From: an uncultured Clostridium sp.
GTDB taxonomy: Bacteria; Bacillota; Clostridia; UBA1212; UBA1255
Direction: 5' to 3'
DNA: 64,000 nucleotides
Assembly (NCBI GenBank): GCA_900543695.1
Contig: UQSG01000007.1
Coordinates: 1-64,000, forward strand
Shown here piece by piece: positions 42,440 to 50,755 of this stretch. A program made the position numbers and the translations under genes. The notes beneath the pieces were generated by a model. That model saw only the letters and a list, made by a program, of their open reading frames with translations. It did no database searches and was not told the DNA's origin. Every line of letters begins with the position of its first letter. The stretch's first letter is position 1.

Positions 42440-42859
42440 ATGGACAATGAATTAAATGATAAAATCAAGGAAATCGGAAGTATGTTTGGTATTTCCGATA
42501 TACCTGACAATATCGGTGAAATTGTCTCCTCCTTTTTAACGTCATCTTCCGGAAAAGCGCAGGAAGCGGCGTCAGAGCAGTCGTGCGCGGAAAATAATAC
42601 AGCAGAAAACCTGCAAAGCGGAGCCTCCGAAATTGGTCATACCAATCAGGGAGGCTATTCGGAAGACATCGATATGACGAAAATTCTCAAAATACTGAAA
42701 CGCTATAAAGAAGCAAAAAAAAATAAAGAAAACGATAAAAAAATCAAGCTTCTTTACGCGGTCGAACCCTTTTTAAATGAAAAACGCCGCGATAAAGTAA
42801 ATCACTGCGTTAAATTTCTGACATTTGCAGAGCTGGCCAAGGACTTAAAAGACATATGA
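42440..42859 (+). CDS. Clostridial hypothetical protein with helical C-terminal motif
   Basis: 139 residues. The N-terminal part is acidic and Ser/Ala-rich with low complexity (about 25-75). The C-terminal part (about 80-139) has the pattern KILKILKRY...NDKKIKLLYAVEPFLNEKRRDKVNHCVKFLTFAELA, which I recognise only as a motif shared by uncharacterised proteins of Clostridia ('LLxALKPFLxxxRxxKVDxAxKxxxL'). It is encoded directly upstream of, and overlaps by 4 bases, a gene with a hydrophobic C-terminal motif, and such pairs seem conserved. No enzyme motif is visible. A link with sporulation is possible but unproven. Confidence 0.65.
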   Translation: MDNELNDKIKEIGSMFGISDIPDNIGEIVSSFLTSSSGKAQEAASEQSCAENNTAENLQSGASEIGHTNQGGYSEDIDMTKILKILKRYKEAKKNKENDKKIKLLYAVEPFLNEKRRDKVNHCVKFLTFAELAKDLKDI

Positions 42860-43263
42860 AACACAATGCACATTCTCGGCGCAATATAAAAACAAATCGA
42901 AATATGCGGTTTTCAGGCTCCAAACCCGCTGCTGAAAATGTGATTGTTTTTTCACCAACAGCCTGTCCGTCATCAGAAAAAAAGCAGTGCGCTCCTGAAG
43001 CGCTCTGCGGTTCAAAATCCGATGCGCCTGCGGCAAAAAAAGATGCCGCAGGCAGCGGATTTTTTTCTTTACCGTTCAAAAAGCTTGCCGATCTGGATAT
43101 GGATCGATTTCTTGACAGTCTGCTGTCCGAGGATTTCATTTTGATCGCGCTGATTGCGCTTTTGATTATGGAACGGATCCAGCTGAAAAAAAATGGAGCC
43201 GATAAAAGCAAGCTGAATGATTACGACCTTATGATCCTTGCGCTGCTTTACATTTTTCTTTAA
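42856..43263 (+). CDS. Partner small protein with short hydrophobic C terminus
   Basis: 135 residues. A basic N terminus, a Cys/Ala/Ser-rich linker, then LADLDMDRFLDSLLSEDFILIALIALLIMERIQ and finally a second short hydrophobic stretch LNDYDLMILALLYIFL at the very C terminus. The D-x-(I/L)LIALIALLI...DLMILALLYIFL arrangement is typical of small clostridial proteins encoded beside the family at 42440. The hydrophobic stretches are short (about 12-14 residues), so peripheral membrane contact or self-assembly is as likely as a transmembrane helix. Overlaps the preceding gene by 4 bases. Confidence 0.65.
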   Translation: MKHNAHSRRNIKTNRNMRFSGSKPAAENVIVFSPTACPSSEKKQCAPEALCGSKSDAPAAKKDAAGSGFFSLPFKKLADLDMDRFLDSLLSEDFILIALIALLIMERIQLKKNGADKSKLNDYDLMILALLYIFL

Positions 43264-43287
43264 ATACAATATAATACATAAAATCGG

Positions 43288-43312
43288 GCCGATTGGCTTC
43301 GGTTGGCTTTTT
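43288..43312 (+). terminator. Terminator of the three-gene cluster
   Basis: GCCGATTG GCTT CGGTTGGC forms an eight-pair stem (with G-U pairs) followed by TTTTT, 24 bases after the stop at 43263. Confidence 0.6.
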
Positions 43313-43320
43313 ACGCCGTC

Positions 43321-43354
43321 GCAATTGAACAAAATTTATATTTTGTTCAATTGC
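43321..43354. repeat. Perfect AT-rich palindrome, candidate operator
   Basis: GCAATTGAACAAAAT (43321-43335) and ATTTTGTTCAATTGC (43340-43354) are perfect inverted repeats around TTAT. It has no T tract and is AT-rich, so it is unlikely to be a terminator. It sits 77 bases ahead of the PHP phosphatase start. Confidence 0.55.
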
Positions 43355-43430
43355 AGATTTTGGAAGCCGGGCGTTCCCCGCTTTTCAAAATCATATTTTT
43401 AGCATATAACGATCGGAGCTGAAAAACGCT

Positions 43431-44225
43431 ATGTATTATGACATGCACGTTCATTCGACTTTTTCAACAGACAGCGAGCTGGAAATGGAAAAAGGAATTT
43501 TGCGCGCAATAGAGCTCGGATTGACCGGAATTGCTTTTACGGATCATCTGGATATCGATTACATAGATCATGAAGAGGAATTTCAATATGACTTTCAGGA
43601 ATATTTCCGTACGGTCGAAGCGTTCAGGGACAAATACGCTTCCAGGCTCGATATTCTGACCGCTGTAGAAATCGGCCTTCAGCCACATGTGATCGAAGCT
43701 ACAAAGCAGCGGATTGCCGGACTTCACTTTGACTATAAAATCGGCTCAACGCATCTGATCAAGCGCCGGGATCCGTATTACGGCACTTACTTTAAAAAAG
43801 GCGTATCGAAGAAAGAAGCGTATGACGAATATTTGGAAGAGCTGCTTGGAAATCTCAGGTTATATCATGATTTTTCAACGCTGGGGCATCTTGACTACAT
43901 TGTCAGATACGCCAATTTTCCGGATTCCCGTTTCTATTACAGGGATCACGCAGAGCTTGTCGACGAAATCTTTCGGTTTATTATAGCAAAAGATATTTCC
44001 TTTGAAATCAATACGTCCACTTACCGGAGACAGCCGCTGGACCGCATGCTGCTGCTGCGTTATAAGGAGCTTGGCGGAAAGCTTGTCACCATCGGATCCG
44101 ACGCCCACGGCGCGGACAGAATTGCGGAAAACTTTTCGTACTACCTGGAAATCATAAAGGATTGCGGTTTCCCGTATATTATTCACTATAAAGACGGGCT
44201 TCCTCTGCAGGAACCGATCCGCTGA
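43431..44225 (+). CDS. PHP-domain phosphoesterase, histidinol-phosphatase HisJ-like
   Basis: 264 residues of the PHP superfamily. MYYDMHVHSTFSTDSE gives the first metal ligands His6 and His8; ITDHLD-like AFTDHLDID near residue 37, a Glu in TAVEIGLQ near 82, GSTHL near 104, STLGHLDYI near 143 and GSDAHGADR near 222 complete the site. Such enzymes hydrolyse phosphomonoesters, classically histidinol phosphate, but no his genes are nearby, so another substrate is possible. Transcribed alone between two terminators. A GGAG lies about 12 bases upstream of the start. Confidence 0.85.
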   Translation: MYYDMHVHSTFSTDSELEMEKGILRAIELGLTGIAFTDHLDIDYIDHEEEFQYDFQEYFRTVEAFRDKYASRLDILTAVEIGLQPHVIEATKQRIAGLHFDYKIGSTHLIKRRDPYYGTYFKKGVSKKEAYDEYLEELLGNLRLYHDFSTLGHLDYIVRYANFPDSRFYYRDHAELVDEIFRFIIAKDISFEINTSTYRRQPLDRMLLLRYKELGGKLVTIGSDAHGADRIAENFSYYLEIIKDCGFPYIIHYKDGLPLQEPIR

Positions 44226-44242
44226 AGAAAAAAACGCTGAAA

Positions 44243-44277
44243 AGCCCGGGAGGCAAAAAGTCAGAGCCTCCCGGGCT
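44243..44277. terminator. Bidirectional terminator
   Basis: Perfect 12-base GC-rich stem AGCCCGGGAGGC / GCCTCCCGGGCT with an 11-base loop, between the ends of the convergent PHP and ATPase genes; A-rich before and T-rich after, so usable from both sides. Confidence 0.8.
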
Positions 44278-44289
44278 GATTTATAATTT

Positions 44290-46941
44290 TTATTTTTTCT
44301 TTGCGAGACTGCGCTGGATCAGCTTCACAATTTCCACAATAGGAATCACAGCAAACGCAAGTCCCAGTGCGATTACGTATTCTTTTAAGCCTATTGACAC
44401 AAAGTCAAAAGCATCTGCAAGGAACGGAACTTCGATGACAAGCGTCGTCAGAACCAGACTCAGCGCGCCTGCCCCCCAAAGGATGCCGTTTTGCGTTTTC
44501 AGCTTAAAGATACTGCCACGCTGGCTCCGCATGTTAAAGCTATGAAAGATTTCTGCCATGCTCATCGTCAGGAACGCCATCGTGATGCCGTGACCGCTGT
44601 CCGCATTAAATAAGCTCCATACGCCATGCTCGAAATAGTTTCCGATCATGAATGCCAAAACGGTCAGCGCGGAAACGAGAACTCCCTGATAGACGACGTC
44701 GATTCCAAGTCCCCCCGCGAAGATACCGTCCTTTGGATTTCGCGGCTTGCGTTTCATGAGATCGGCCTCCCCTTTTTCTATTCCGAGGGCCAACGCCGGG
44801 AAGCAGTCCGTAATCAGGTTAATCCACAGAAGATGAACCGGTTTCAAAATAACGAATCCAAAGATGCTGGAAAAGAATACGCTCAATACCTCGCTCATAT
44901 TGGAGCCGAGCAGGAACTGGATCGCCTTTCGGATATTGTCGTAGATCCTTCTTCCCTCGCCTACCGCACCAACAATTGTTGCAAAATTATCGTCTGCAAG
45001 CACCATATCGGCAACGTTTTTCGTAACGTCCGTGCCCGTAATTCCCATGCCGATTCCGATATCCGCATTTTTGATGCTTGGCGCGTCGTTGACGCCGTCG
45101 CCCGTCATGGCGGTGATACAACCGTTTTTCCGCCATGCGTTAACGATACGGACTTTATGTTCAGGCTGAACCCTTGCATACACACCGAACTCTGCAATCC
45201 GGCGGTCCAATTCTTCGTCGCTCATTTCATTCAGCTCCGCACCCGTGATGGCCTGAGACTCATCCTGGATAATTCCGAGCTCTTTTGCAATCGCAACCGC
45301 CGTATCGCGGTGGTCTCCCGTAATCATAACGGCGCGGATTCCGGCGCTTTTACATTCCTCGATCGCAGCCTTTACCTCCGGACGAATCGGATCGATCATT
45401 CCGGTCAGCCCGATGAAAATCAAATCGTTTTCCGCCGTATCGGAGGATGGCTCCTCCGGCAATGTATCATACTCGCGCATCGCGGCGCTCAGGACGCGGA
45501 GGGCTCTGTCCGCCATTTCTTTATTTGCCGCTAAAATTTTATTTTTGTATTCATCCGTCATCTCCCGGATTTCGCCATTCTCAATATAATGCGTGCAGCG
45601 TTTTAAAATCTCATCCGGCGCGCCTTTTGTATACTGGATAATTTTTCCGTCATGTTCATGAAACGTTGTCATCATTTTGCGCATGCTGTCGAACGGAAGC
45701 TCCGAGACGCGCGGATATTCTGCTTTTAAAGCGTTTTTTGACAGGCCGATGGCGTTTGCATAATTTACGAGGGCACATTCCGTAGGCTCTCCGGTCGCTT
45801 CATTCTTTTCAGGATCCAGCTCTGCATCGCTGCACAGCGCCATTGCCCTGCCCAGAAGCTGCTCGTCGTCCCCAAAATGATCTACTACGGTCATTTTATT
45901 CTGTGTAAGCGTTCCCGTTTTATCGCTGCATATGATCTGCGCACAGCCCAGCGTTTCAACCGCAGTCAGCTTCCGGATAATGGCATTGCGCTTCGACATC
46001 TTCGTGACGCCGATAGAAAGCACGATCGTAACAACGGTTGCCAACCCCTCGGGGATGGCCGCTACGGCAAGGCTGACGGCGACCATAAAGGAATCCAGAA
46101 TCGGTTCAAAATGAAAATCGCCCGCTTTAATAATGTTAAACGCAAAAATGAACACGCAGATGCCCAAGACGATCCAGGTCAGCGTTTTGCTGAGCTGCGC
46201 CAGCTTGATCTGCAGTGGCGTTTTCCCTTCCTCTGCAAGCGTAAGGGCATTTGCAATTTTTCCCATTTCTGTTTTCATTCCGATCTCCGTGACAACGGCT
46301 TTTCCCCGGCCATATACCACGGTGCTGCCCATGTACATCATATTTTTTCTGTCGCCCAGAGGAATTTCTTTCCCATCTTCCCCGGATTGCAAGGGATCGG
46401 AATATTTGTTGACCGGAACGCTCTCTCCTGTGAGAGCCGCCTCCTCGATTTTCAGACTGGCGGATTCCAAAATTCTGCCGTCTGCCGGCACCGCGTCGCC
46501 CGCCTCCAGGATTACGACGTCTCCGGGAACCAGGTCTTCGCTTTTCACGACGGTAATCCTGCCGTCGCGCAGAACCTTACTTGTCGCCGCAGACATCTTC
46601 TGCAGCGCTTCGATTGCAGCCTCCGCCTTGCTCTCCTGAACGACACCCAAGATTGCGTTGATCAGTACGACGACCAGAATAATTATGACGTCCGCATATC
46701 CCTCCCCGCCGTCAATCGTTGCCGTAACGGCTGAGATTACTGCGGCGGCAATCAGAATCAGGATCATCGGATCTGCCAGCTGCAGCAGAAAGCGCTTAAT
46801 AATAGAAGTTTTTTTCGCTTCCTCCAGCTTGTTTTTTCCGCATTCCTCCTGGCGTTTCAGAGCTTCCCCGGAGGTAAGCCCGTCCGCGCCGGCGTTCAGA
46901 GTCTGCAGTACTTCTTCCGCTTTGCTTAAATAATGTTTCAT
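44290..46941 (-). CDS. Cation-translocating P-type ATPase (P2A type), probable Mn2+/Ca2+ exporter
   Basis: 883 residues. The N-terminal cation-ATPase domain (GADGLTSGEALKRQEECGKN) is followed by the actuator with LTGESVPVNK near 173, the phosphorylation motif DKTGTLTQNK with Asp near residue 339, nucleotide-binding KGAPDEIL near 440 and MTGDGVNDAP near 603, plus ten expected membrane segments including VAVAAIPEGLATVV (PEGL of P2A pumps). By sequence it would be named a calcium ATPase. The yybP-ykoY riboswitch in its leader senses Mn2+, and several such ATPases (for example YoaB of Lactococcus) export manganese, so Mn2+ export is the better reading. AAAGGAA precedes the ATG. The last residues are basic and cytosolic. 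Confidence 0.93.
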   Translation of the reverse strand: MKHYLSKAEEVLQTLNAGADGLTSGEALKRQEECGKNKLEEAKKTSIIKRFLLQLADPMILILIAAAVISAVTATIDGGEGYADVIIILVVVLINAILGVVQESKAEAAIEALQKMSAATSKVLRDGRITVVKSEDLVPGDVVILEAGDAVPADGRILESASLKIEEAALTGESVPVNKYSDPLQSGEDGKEIPLGDRKNMMYMGSTVVYGRGKAVVTEIGMKTEMGKIANALTLAEEGKTPLQIKLAQLSKTLTWIVLGICVFIFAFNIIKAGDFHFEPILDSFMVAVSLAVAAIPEGLATVVTIVLSIGVTKMSKRNAIIRKLTAVETLGCAQIICSDKTGTLTQNKMTVVDHFGDDEQLLGRAMALCSDAELDPEKNEATGEPTECALVNYANAIGLSKNALKAEYPRVSELPFDSMRKMMTTFHEHDGKIIQYTKGAPDEILKRCTHYIENGEIREMTDEYKNKILAANKEMADRALRVLSAAMREYDTLPEEPSSDTAENDLIFIGLTGMIDPIRPEVKAAIEECKSAGIRAVMITGDHRDTAVAIAKELGIIQDESQAITGAELNEMSDEELDRRIAEFGVYARVQPEHKVRIVNAWRKNGCITAMTGDGVNDAPSIKNADIGIGMGITGTDVTKNVADMVLADDNFATIVGAVGEGRRIYDNIRKAIQFLLGSNMSEVLSVFFSSIFGFVILKPVHLLWINLITDCFPALALGIEKGEADLMKRKPRNPKDGIFAGGLGIDVVYQGVLVSALTVLAFMIGNYFEHGVWSLFNADSGHGITMAFLTMSMAEIFHSFNMRSQRGSIFKLKTQNGILWGAGALSLVLTTLVIEVPFLADAFDFVSIGLKEYVIALGLAFAVIPIVEIVKLIQRSLAKKK

Positions 46942-46970
46942 TACATAAATTCCTTTCCATATGGATTAAT

Positions 46971-47010
46971 AAAAAAACTCATGTATATATGTTTGAATAT
47001 ATACATGAGT
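46971..47010 (-). terminator. Riboswitch-controlled terminator
   Basis: ACTCATGTATATAT / ATATATACATGAGT, a perfect 14-base stem with a six-base loop, followed on the minus strand by seven T. Its 5' arm contains the CTCATG that also forms the 3' strand of the riboswitch P1 stem, so the two structures exclude each other. Confidence 0.85.
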
Positions 47011-47110
47011 CTGGTTATTTCATCCAAGCCAAGCCCTTCCTCTGCCGCTCCGGGGGCTGTGTGTTGAACTTGAACCATGCGTAATGCATGCCAACTACTC
47101 CCTCATGGGT
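47004..47110 (-). ncRNA. yybP-ykoY (manganese) riboswitch
   Basis: On the minus strand the leader begins ACCCATGAGGGAGTAG, containing the conserved GGGAGTAG loop of yybP-ykoY RNAs. CATGAG (47102-47107) pairs with CTCATG (47004-47009) to form P1. Internal stems include GGCATGCATTACGCATG and GCCCCCGGAGCGGC, and GTTCAACACACA and ACCAGACTCATG match other conserved segments. Mn2+ binding should stabilise P1, free the message from the terminator and turn the ATPase on. The identification rests on motif and layout, without a covariance search. Confidence 0.85.
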
Positions 47111-47117
47111 CTTTTAC

Positions 47118-47145
47118 AGTATAAACGATTCCTGTATTTTGTCAA
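47118..47145 (-). promoter_or_regulatory. Promoter of the riboswitch-ATPase unit
   Basis: TTGACA (47140-47145) and TATACT (47118-47123) on the minus strand with a 16-base spacer. Start expected near 47111, directly at the aptamer. The promoter lies just beyond the end of the tyrS gene. Confidence 0.75.
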
Positions 47146-47165
47146 TTCCTTTTTGTTTTATGCGA

Positions 47166-48389
47166 TTATTTTATAAAACGGTGGAATACCTTCTTCCCCT
47201 TCCGCAGAATCAATCCGGAAGCAAGGTCCTCCGCAGTGACTTTCCGATCGATGGAATCGACTTTTTCCTCATTTACAAGGACACCGCCCTGCTGGATCAG
47301 CCTCCGTCCCTCGCCCTTTGATGGAATCAGCTTTGCGAGAAGCATCAGGTCGATGACGGAAACGGCTCCGTCCGTCAGCGCCGAAGCGGGCACACTTGTC
47401 GTCGCCATGTTTTCGGAAGCGCCCGCACCACCAAATAAAGACTCCGAAACCTCTTTGGCCTGATCGGCTTCTTTCTGGCCATGCACAATCTTAGTCACTT
47501 CGTAGGCAAGCCGGACTTTTGCCTCGTTAATCCGTCCGTCCTTCCACTGCTCCATTTCCCGGATTTCCTCGATCGGCACAAAGGTCAGCAGCTTCAGGCA
47601 CTTGATGACGTCGGCATCCGCTACGTTTCTGAGATACTGATACAGCTCGTACGGCGGCGTTTTATCTTTGTCCAGCCAGACGGCGCCTTTAACAGTCTTT
47701 CCCATTTTGACACCGTCACTCGTTGTCAAAAGGGAAAACGTCACGCCGTATACTTCTTTGCCTTCTTTTCTTCTGACAAGCTCTACCCCGCCGATAATAT
47801 TGGACCACTGGTCGTCTCCGCCAAACTCCAGCATGCACCCGTAATCCTTATAAAGCCGGTAAAAATCATAGCTCTGCATCAGCATATAGTTGAATTCGAT
47901 GAAATTCAGGCCGCGCTCCAAACGCTGTTTGAAGCATTCTGCCGACAGCATCCTGTTGACGGAAAAATGCACGCCGATTTCCCGCAAAAAGTCGATATAA
48001 TTGAGATTCAAAAGCCAATCCGCGTTGTTTACCAGCATGGCCTTTCCGCCGGTAAAATCAATAAAGCGGGAAAGCTGCGCCTGAAGGCCGGCGACGTTCT
48101 TGGCCAGGGCTTCTTCCGTGAGCATTTTACGCATATCCGTTTTGCCGGAGGGATCTCCTATCTTTCCGGTGGCTCCCCCTACGAGTGCAATCGGCGTATG
48201 TCCGGCGCGCTGCATGTGCGCCATTACCATAATCTGCACGAAATGACCGATATGCAGGCTGTCGGCCGTCGGATCGAACCCTACATAGAAAGGGACCTGC
48301 TCGTGATCGAGGATTTCCTTCACTTTCTCTTCATTCGTACACTGCGCAATGATCCCGCGTTCCACCAGCGTTTCGTAAATGTTCGACAT
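47166..48389 (-). CDS. tyrS: Tyrosyl-tRNA synthetase
   Basis: 407 residues from the ATG at 48389, which follows AGGAGGAAGAACG; a longer frame upstream runs through the promoter and is not used. Class I synthetase: the HIGH-type motif LHIGHF near residue 46, the KMSKS-type motif KMGKTVKG near 230, YVGFDPTADSLH, QSYDFYRLYKDY and GGDDQWSNI for tyrosine binding, and a C-terminal S4 RNA-binding domain (LIQQGGVLVNEEKVDS). It is of the TyrRS subtype whose signature is KMGKT. The leader is about 65 bases, with a hairpin but no T-box. Confidence 0.95.
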   Translation of the reverse strand: MSNIYETLVERGIIAQCTNEEKVKEILDHEQVPFYVGFDPTADSLHIGHFVQIMVMAHMQRAGHTPIALVGGATGKIGDPSGKTDMRKMLTEEALAKNVAGLQAQLSRFIDFTGGKAMLVNNADWLLNLNYIDFLREIGVHFSVNRMLSAECFKQRLERGLNFIEFNYMLMQSYDFYRLYKDYGCMLEFGGDDQWSNIIGGVELVRRKEGKEVYGVTFSLLTTSDGVKMGKTVKGAVWLDKDKTPPYELYQYLRNVADADVIKCLKLLTFVPIEEIREMEQWKDGRINEAKVRLAYEVTKIVHGQKEADQAKEVSESLFGGAGASENMATTSVPASALTDGAVSVIDLMLLAKLIPSKGEGRRLIQQGGVLVNEEKVDSIDRKVTAEDLASGLILRKGKKVFHRFIK

Positions 48390-48429
48390 CGTTCTTCCTC
48401 CTGTAATATGGTCGTCTTCCGGAACGGAA

Positions 48430-48460
48430 AACGCGCTGTCTGCCGCTGTAACAGCGCGTT
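48430..48460 (-). terminator. GC-rich hairpin in the tyrS leader
   Basis: AACGCGCTGT / ACAGCGCGTT, a perfect 10-base stem with an 11-base loop, followed by TTTTCC on the minus strand. It can end the lipoprotein transcript, but it also lies after the predicted tyrS promoter and could attenuate tyrS. Confidence 0.5.
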
Positions 48461-48462
48461 TC

Positions 48463-48491
48463 AGTATATCACGCTTCCCCTGAAAATACAA
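48463..48491 (-). promoter_or_regulatory. tyrS promoter
   Basis: TTGTAT (48486-48491) and TATACT (48463-48468) on the minus strand, 17-base spacer, starting 3 bases before the lipoprotein stop. Confidence 0.55.
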
Positions 48492-48493
48492 TC

Positions 48494-49423
48494 TCACGTA
48501 CCCGTGATTTTTTCTCCGTTCACGCTTACCTCCGCCTCGTCTGCGATGCTCTGCTCCGCGCAGATGAGGCCCTTGTCTTCCGTCTGGATTTCCAGCGATC
48601 CGCTTGAAACGCGGATCGCGCCGTTCGTTTTGATTCCGTTATTGGCTGTATCGATCCGAATCGTACCGCCGCTGACCGTCACATCCGTAATAGCGGAAAT
48701 TCCTTCGTCCTGCGCGGTAATCGTAAGAGTGCCTCCTTGAATCTCCACATACCCCAGTGAAGCAGCGGAATCGTTCGTAGCCTTCAGACCATCTACGCCC
48801 GCATCAACGGTGATCGTGCCGTTCTCCACGCAGAGAAAGTCCTTTCCTTTAATAGCATGATTTACAGCAGTGACAAAAAGATTCCCGCTCTCGATCACAA
48901 GCGAATCCTTGCTGGTAATCCCGTCTCTGTAATTCGCCGTCACCGTAAGCGTACCTTCTCCTCTGATCGTCAGATCCGATTTAGAGAAAAGCGCCGCATC
49001 CGGTTCCGTTTCCGGCGGAACGAGCTCATAGGCCGTTCCGTCCGACAGCTCGTTGGAGGAACCGTCCGCCAGCGTAACATAAATGTGGTCTGCGTTTTTA
49101 ATTTGGATCGGCGAGGAGGTCTCACAGTGGATGCTTGCATTATTGAGAATCAAATCCACCGTGCCGGCCGTATCCACGATAATCTGCCCGTTTTCCAGCG
49201 TTCCCGTTACTTCGTACGTTCCGGATGCCGTGACGGTCGCGGTAGTTCCGTTTACCGTCACCCCGCTTTCCGCCGATATGGAGGATCCGTCCAGACGAAT
49301 CGCCGAGGCAGGCGATTCTCCCCCCGGCACGGCGGTCTTCTCTGTCTGCGGAGCTTCCTCCGACTGACAGCTAGCAAAAAAGACGCAGAGGGATAAAATA
49401 AGGACAACAGAAAATTTTTTCAT
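48494..49423 (-). CDS. Lipoprotein with beta-helix carbohydrate-binding-type repeats
   Basis: 309 residues from the ATG at 49423 with GGAAAGGAG upstream; a longer frame inside rarA is not used. The signal MKKFSVVLILSLCVFFASC ends in a lipobox-like FASC (Cys19). The rest is rich in Gly, Thr, Ile, Val and Asn with repeated short strands (GTLTVTANYRDGITSKDSLVIESGNLFVTA, GTITVDAGVDGLKATND, GGTLTITAQDEGISA, GGTIRIDTANNGIKT, SGSLEIQTEDKGL), a right-handed beta-helix pattern as in the DUF4353 'carbohydrate-binding domain-containing' proteins. A cell-surface glycan or adhesion role is inferred. It follows rarA on the same strand after about 25 bases. Confidence 0.8.
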   Translation of the reverse strand: MKKFSVVLILSLCVFFASCQSEEAPQTEKTAVPGGESPASAIRLDGSSISAESGVTVNGTTATVTASGTYEVTGTLENGQIIVDTAGTVDLILNNASIHCETSSPIQIKNADHIYVTLADGSSNELSDGTAYELVPPETEPDAALFSKSDLTIRGEGTLTVTANYRDGITSKDSLVIESGNLFVTAVNHAIKGKDFLCVENGTITVDAGVDGLKATNDSAASLGYVEIQGGTLTITAQDEGISAITDVTVSGGTIRIDTANNGIKTNGAIRVSSGSLEIQTEDKGLICAEQSIADEAEVSVNGEKITGT

Positions 49424-49448
49424 GGCGCTACTCCTTTCCTGAAACAGT

Positions 49449-50750
49449 TCATTCCTTTTCATTTTTATTTTCCTGCTGTTTCTTCCATTCCATATAATCG
49501 AGGATTTTTTTCTCGTATCCATTTCCGTACGGTTTATAATATGTTGTTCCGATCATCTCATCCGGCAGGAACTGTTGCTTGACGACGTTTCCGGGATATT
49601 CATGAGCGTATTTGTATCCTTTTCCGTAGCCGAGCGCACCCATTCCCTGCGTAACGGCATTTCTCAAATGGAACGGGACTTCGCCCGTATTTTTGGTTCG
49701 GACGTCCTCCGCCGCCGCGTTGATGGCCAAATACGCCGCGTTCGATTTCGGACTCGTCGCTACGGTAATTGCCGCCTGAGAAAGTAAAATCCGCGCCTCC
49801 GGCATACCGATCATACGTACGGCAGAAGCCGCGGCCTGCGCTACGAGCAAGGCAGTCGGATTTGCAGTGCCCACATCTTCTGATGCGCAGATGACAATTC
49901 TGCGCGCCAAAAAGTTGATGTCCTCGCCGCCCTCAAGTGCGCGGGCAAGATAAAACACGGCGGCGTCCGGGTCGCTTCCCCGCATCGATTTGATGAAGGC
50001 GCTGATATTGTCGTAATGCGACTCCCCCGTTTTATCGAAGCGAATCGCTTTTTTCTGTACACATTCGGAAATCGTATCCAAAGTGATCTCCAGCCGATCC
50101 GTATCCGCGCTCCCGGAGGTAAGCACGGCCAGCTCCAGCGCATTCAGTGCGATGCGGGCGTCGCCTCCCGAGGCCTCTGCAAGAAAAGCAAGCGCTTCCT
50201 CGGTAATTTTAAGATCGAGTTCCCCATAGCCCCGTTCCGGATCCTGCATTGCGCGTAATATGATATTTTTTATGTTTTGTGTATTCAGAGGGTATAGCTG
50301 GAAAACGGTGGAGCGCGAAATAATGGCCTGATTCACTTCGAAGAAGGGATTTTCCGTCGTTGCGCCAATCAGGATCAGCGTTCCGTCCTCGACATACGGC
50401 AGCAATGCGTCCTGCTGCGCTTTATTAAAACGATGAATTTCGTCGATAAATAAAAGCGTCCTTCCGGACGGATTAAGAAACAGGTTCTGCGTATCCGACA
50501 CGATTTTTTTGAGCTCCGCGGTTCCGGAAGAAACGGCGTTGATTTTGACGAAAGGAACCTTCGTAACATTGGCAATAATTCTTGCCAGAGACGTCTTCCC
50601 CGTTCCCGGGGGACCGAAAAAAATGACAGAGGAAAGTCTGTCCGCTTTAATCATACGATAAAGCAATTTTCCCTCTGCCAAAATATGTTCCTGTCCTTCA
50701 TACTCTTCCAGACATCTCGGGCTCATTCTGTAAGCCAGCGGCTCTTTCAT
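49449..50750 (-). CDS. rarA: Replication-associated recombination protein A (RarA/MgsA AAA+ ATPase)
   Basis: 433 residues. Walker A GPPGTGKTSLA near residue 47, Walker B LLFIDEIHRFNKAQQD near 98, sensor TTENPFFEVN near 131, SRSTVFQLYPL (arginine region), then the clamp-loader-like and tetramerisation C-terminal domain (KMGSGVF-type region KSNAAYLAINAA and VPFHLRNA near 375). It acts at stalled replication forks. It begins 5 bases after glyA with no strong ribosome binding site, so it is probably translated with glyA. The C terminus has a short lysine-rich tail. Confidence 0.92.
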   Translation of the reverse strand: MKEPLAYRMSPRCLEEYEGQEHILAEGKLLYRMIKADRLSSVIFFGPPGTGKTSLARIIANVTKVPFVKINAVSSGTAELKKIVSDTQNLFLNPSGRTLLFIDEIHRFNKAQQDALLPYVEDGTLILIGATTENPFFEVNQAIISRSTVFQLYPLNTQNIKNIILRAMQDPERGYGELDLKITEEALAFLAEASGGDARIALNALELAVLTSGSADTDRLEITLDTISECVQKKAIRFDKTGESHYDNISAFIKSMRGSDPDAAVFYLARALEGGEDINFLARRIVICASEDVGTANPTALLVAQAAASAVRMIGMPEARILLSQAAITVATSPKSNAAYLAINAAAEDVRTKNTGEVPFHLRNAVTQGMGALGYGKGYKYAHEYPGNVVKQQFLPDEMIGTTYYKPYGNGYEKKILDYMEWKKQQENKNEKE

Positions 50751-50755
50751 CGTTC

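Noticed and set aside
47481..48740. 419-codon open frame antisense to tyrS
   Set aside because: Opposite a complete tyrosyl-tRNA synthetase gene and its promoter; composition like other antisense shadows.
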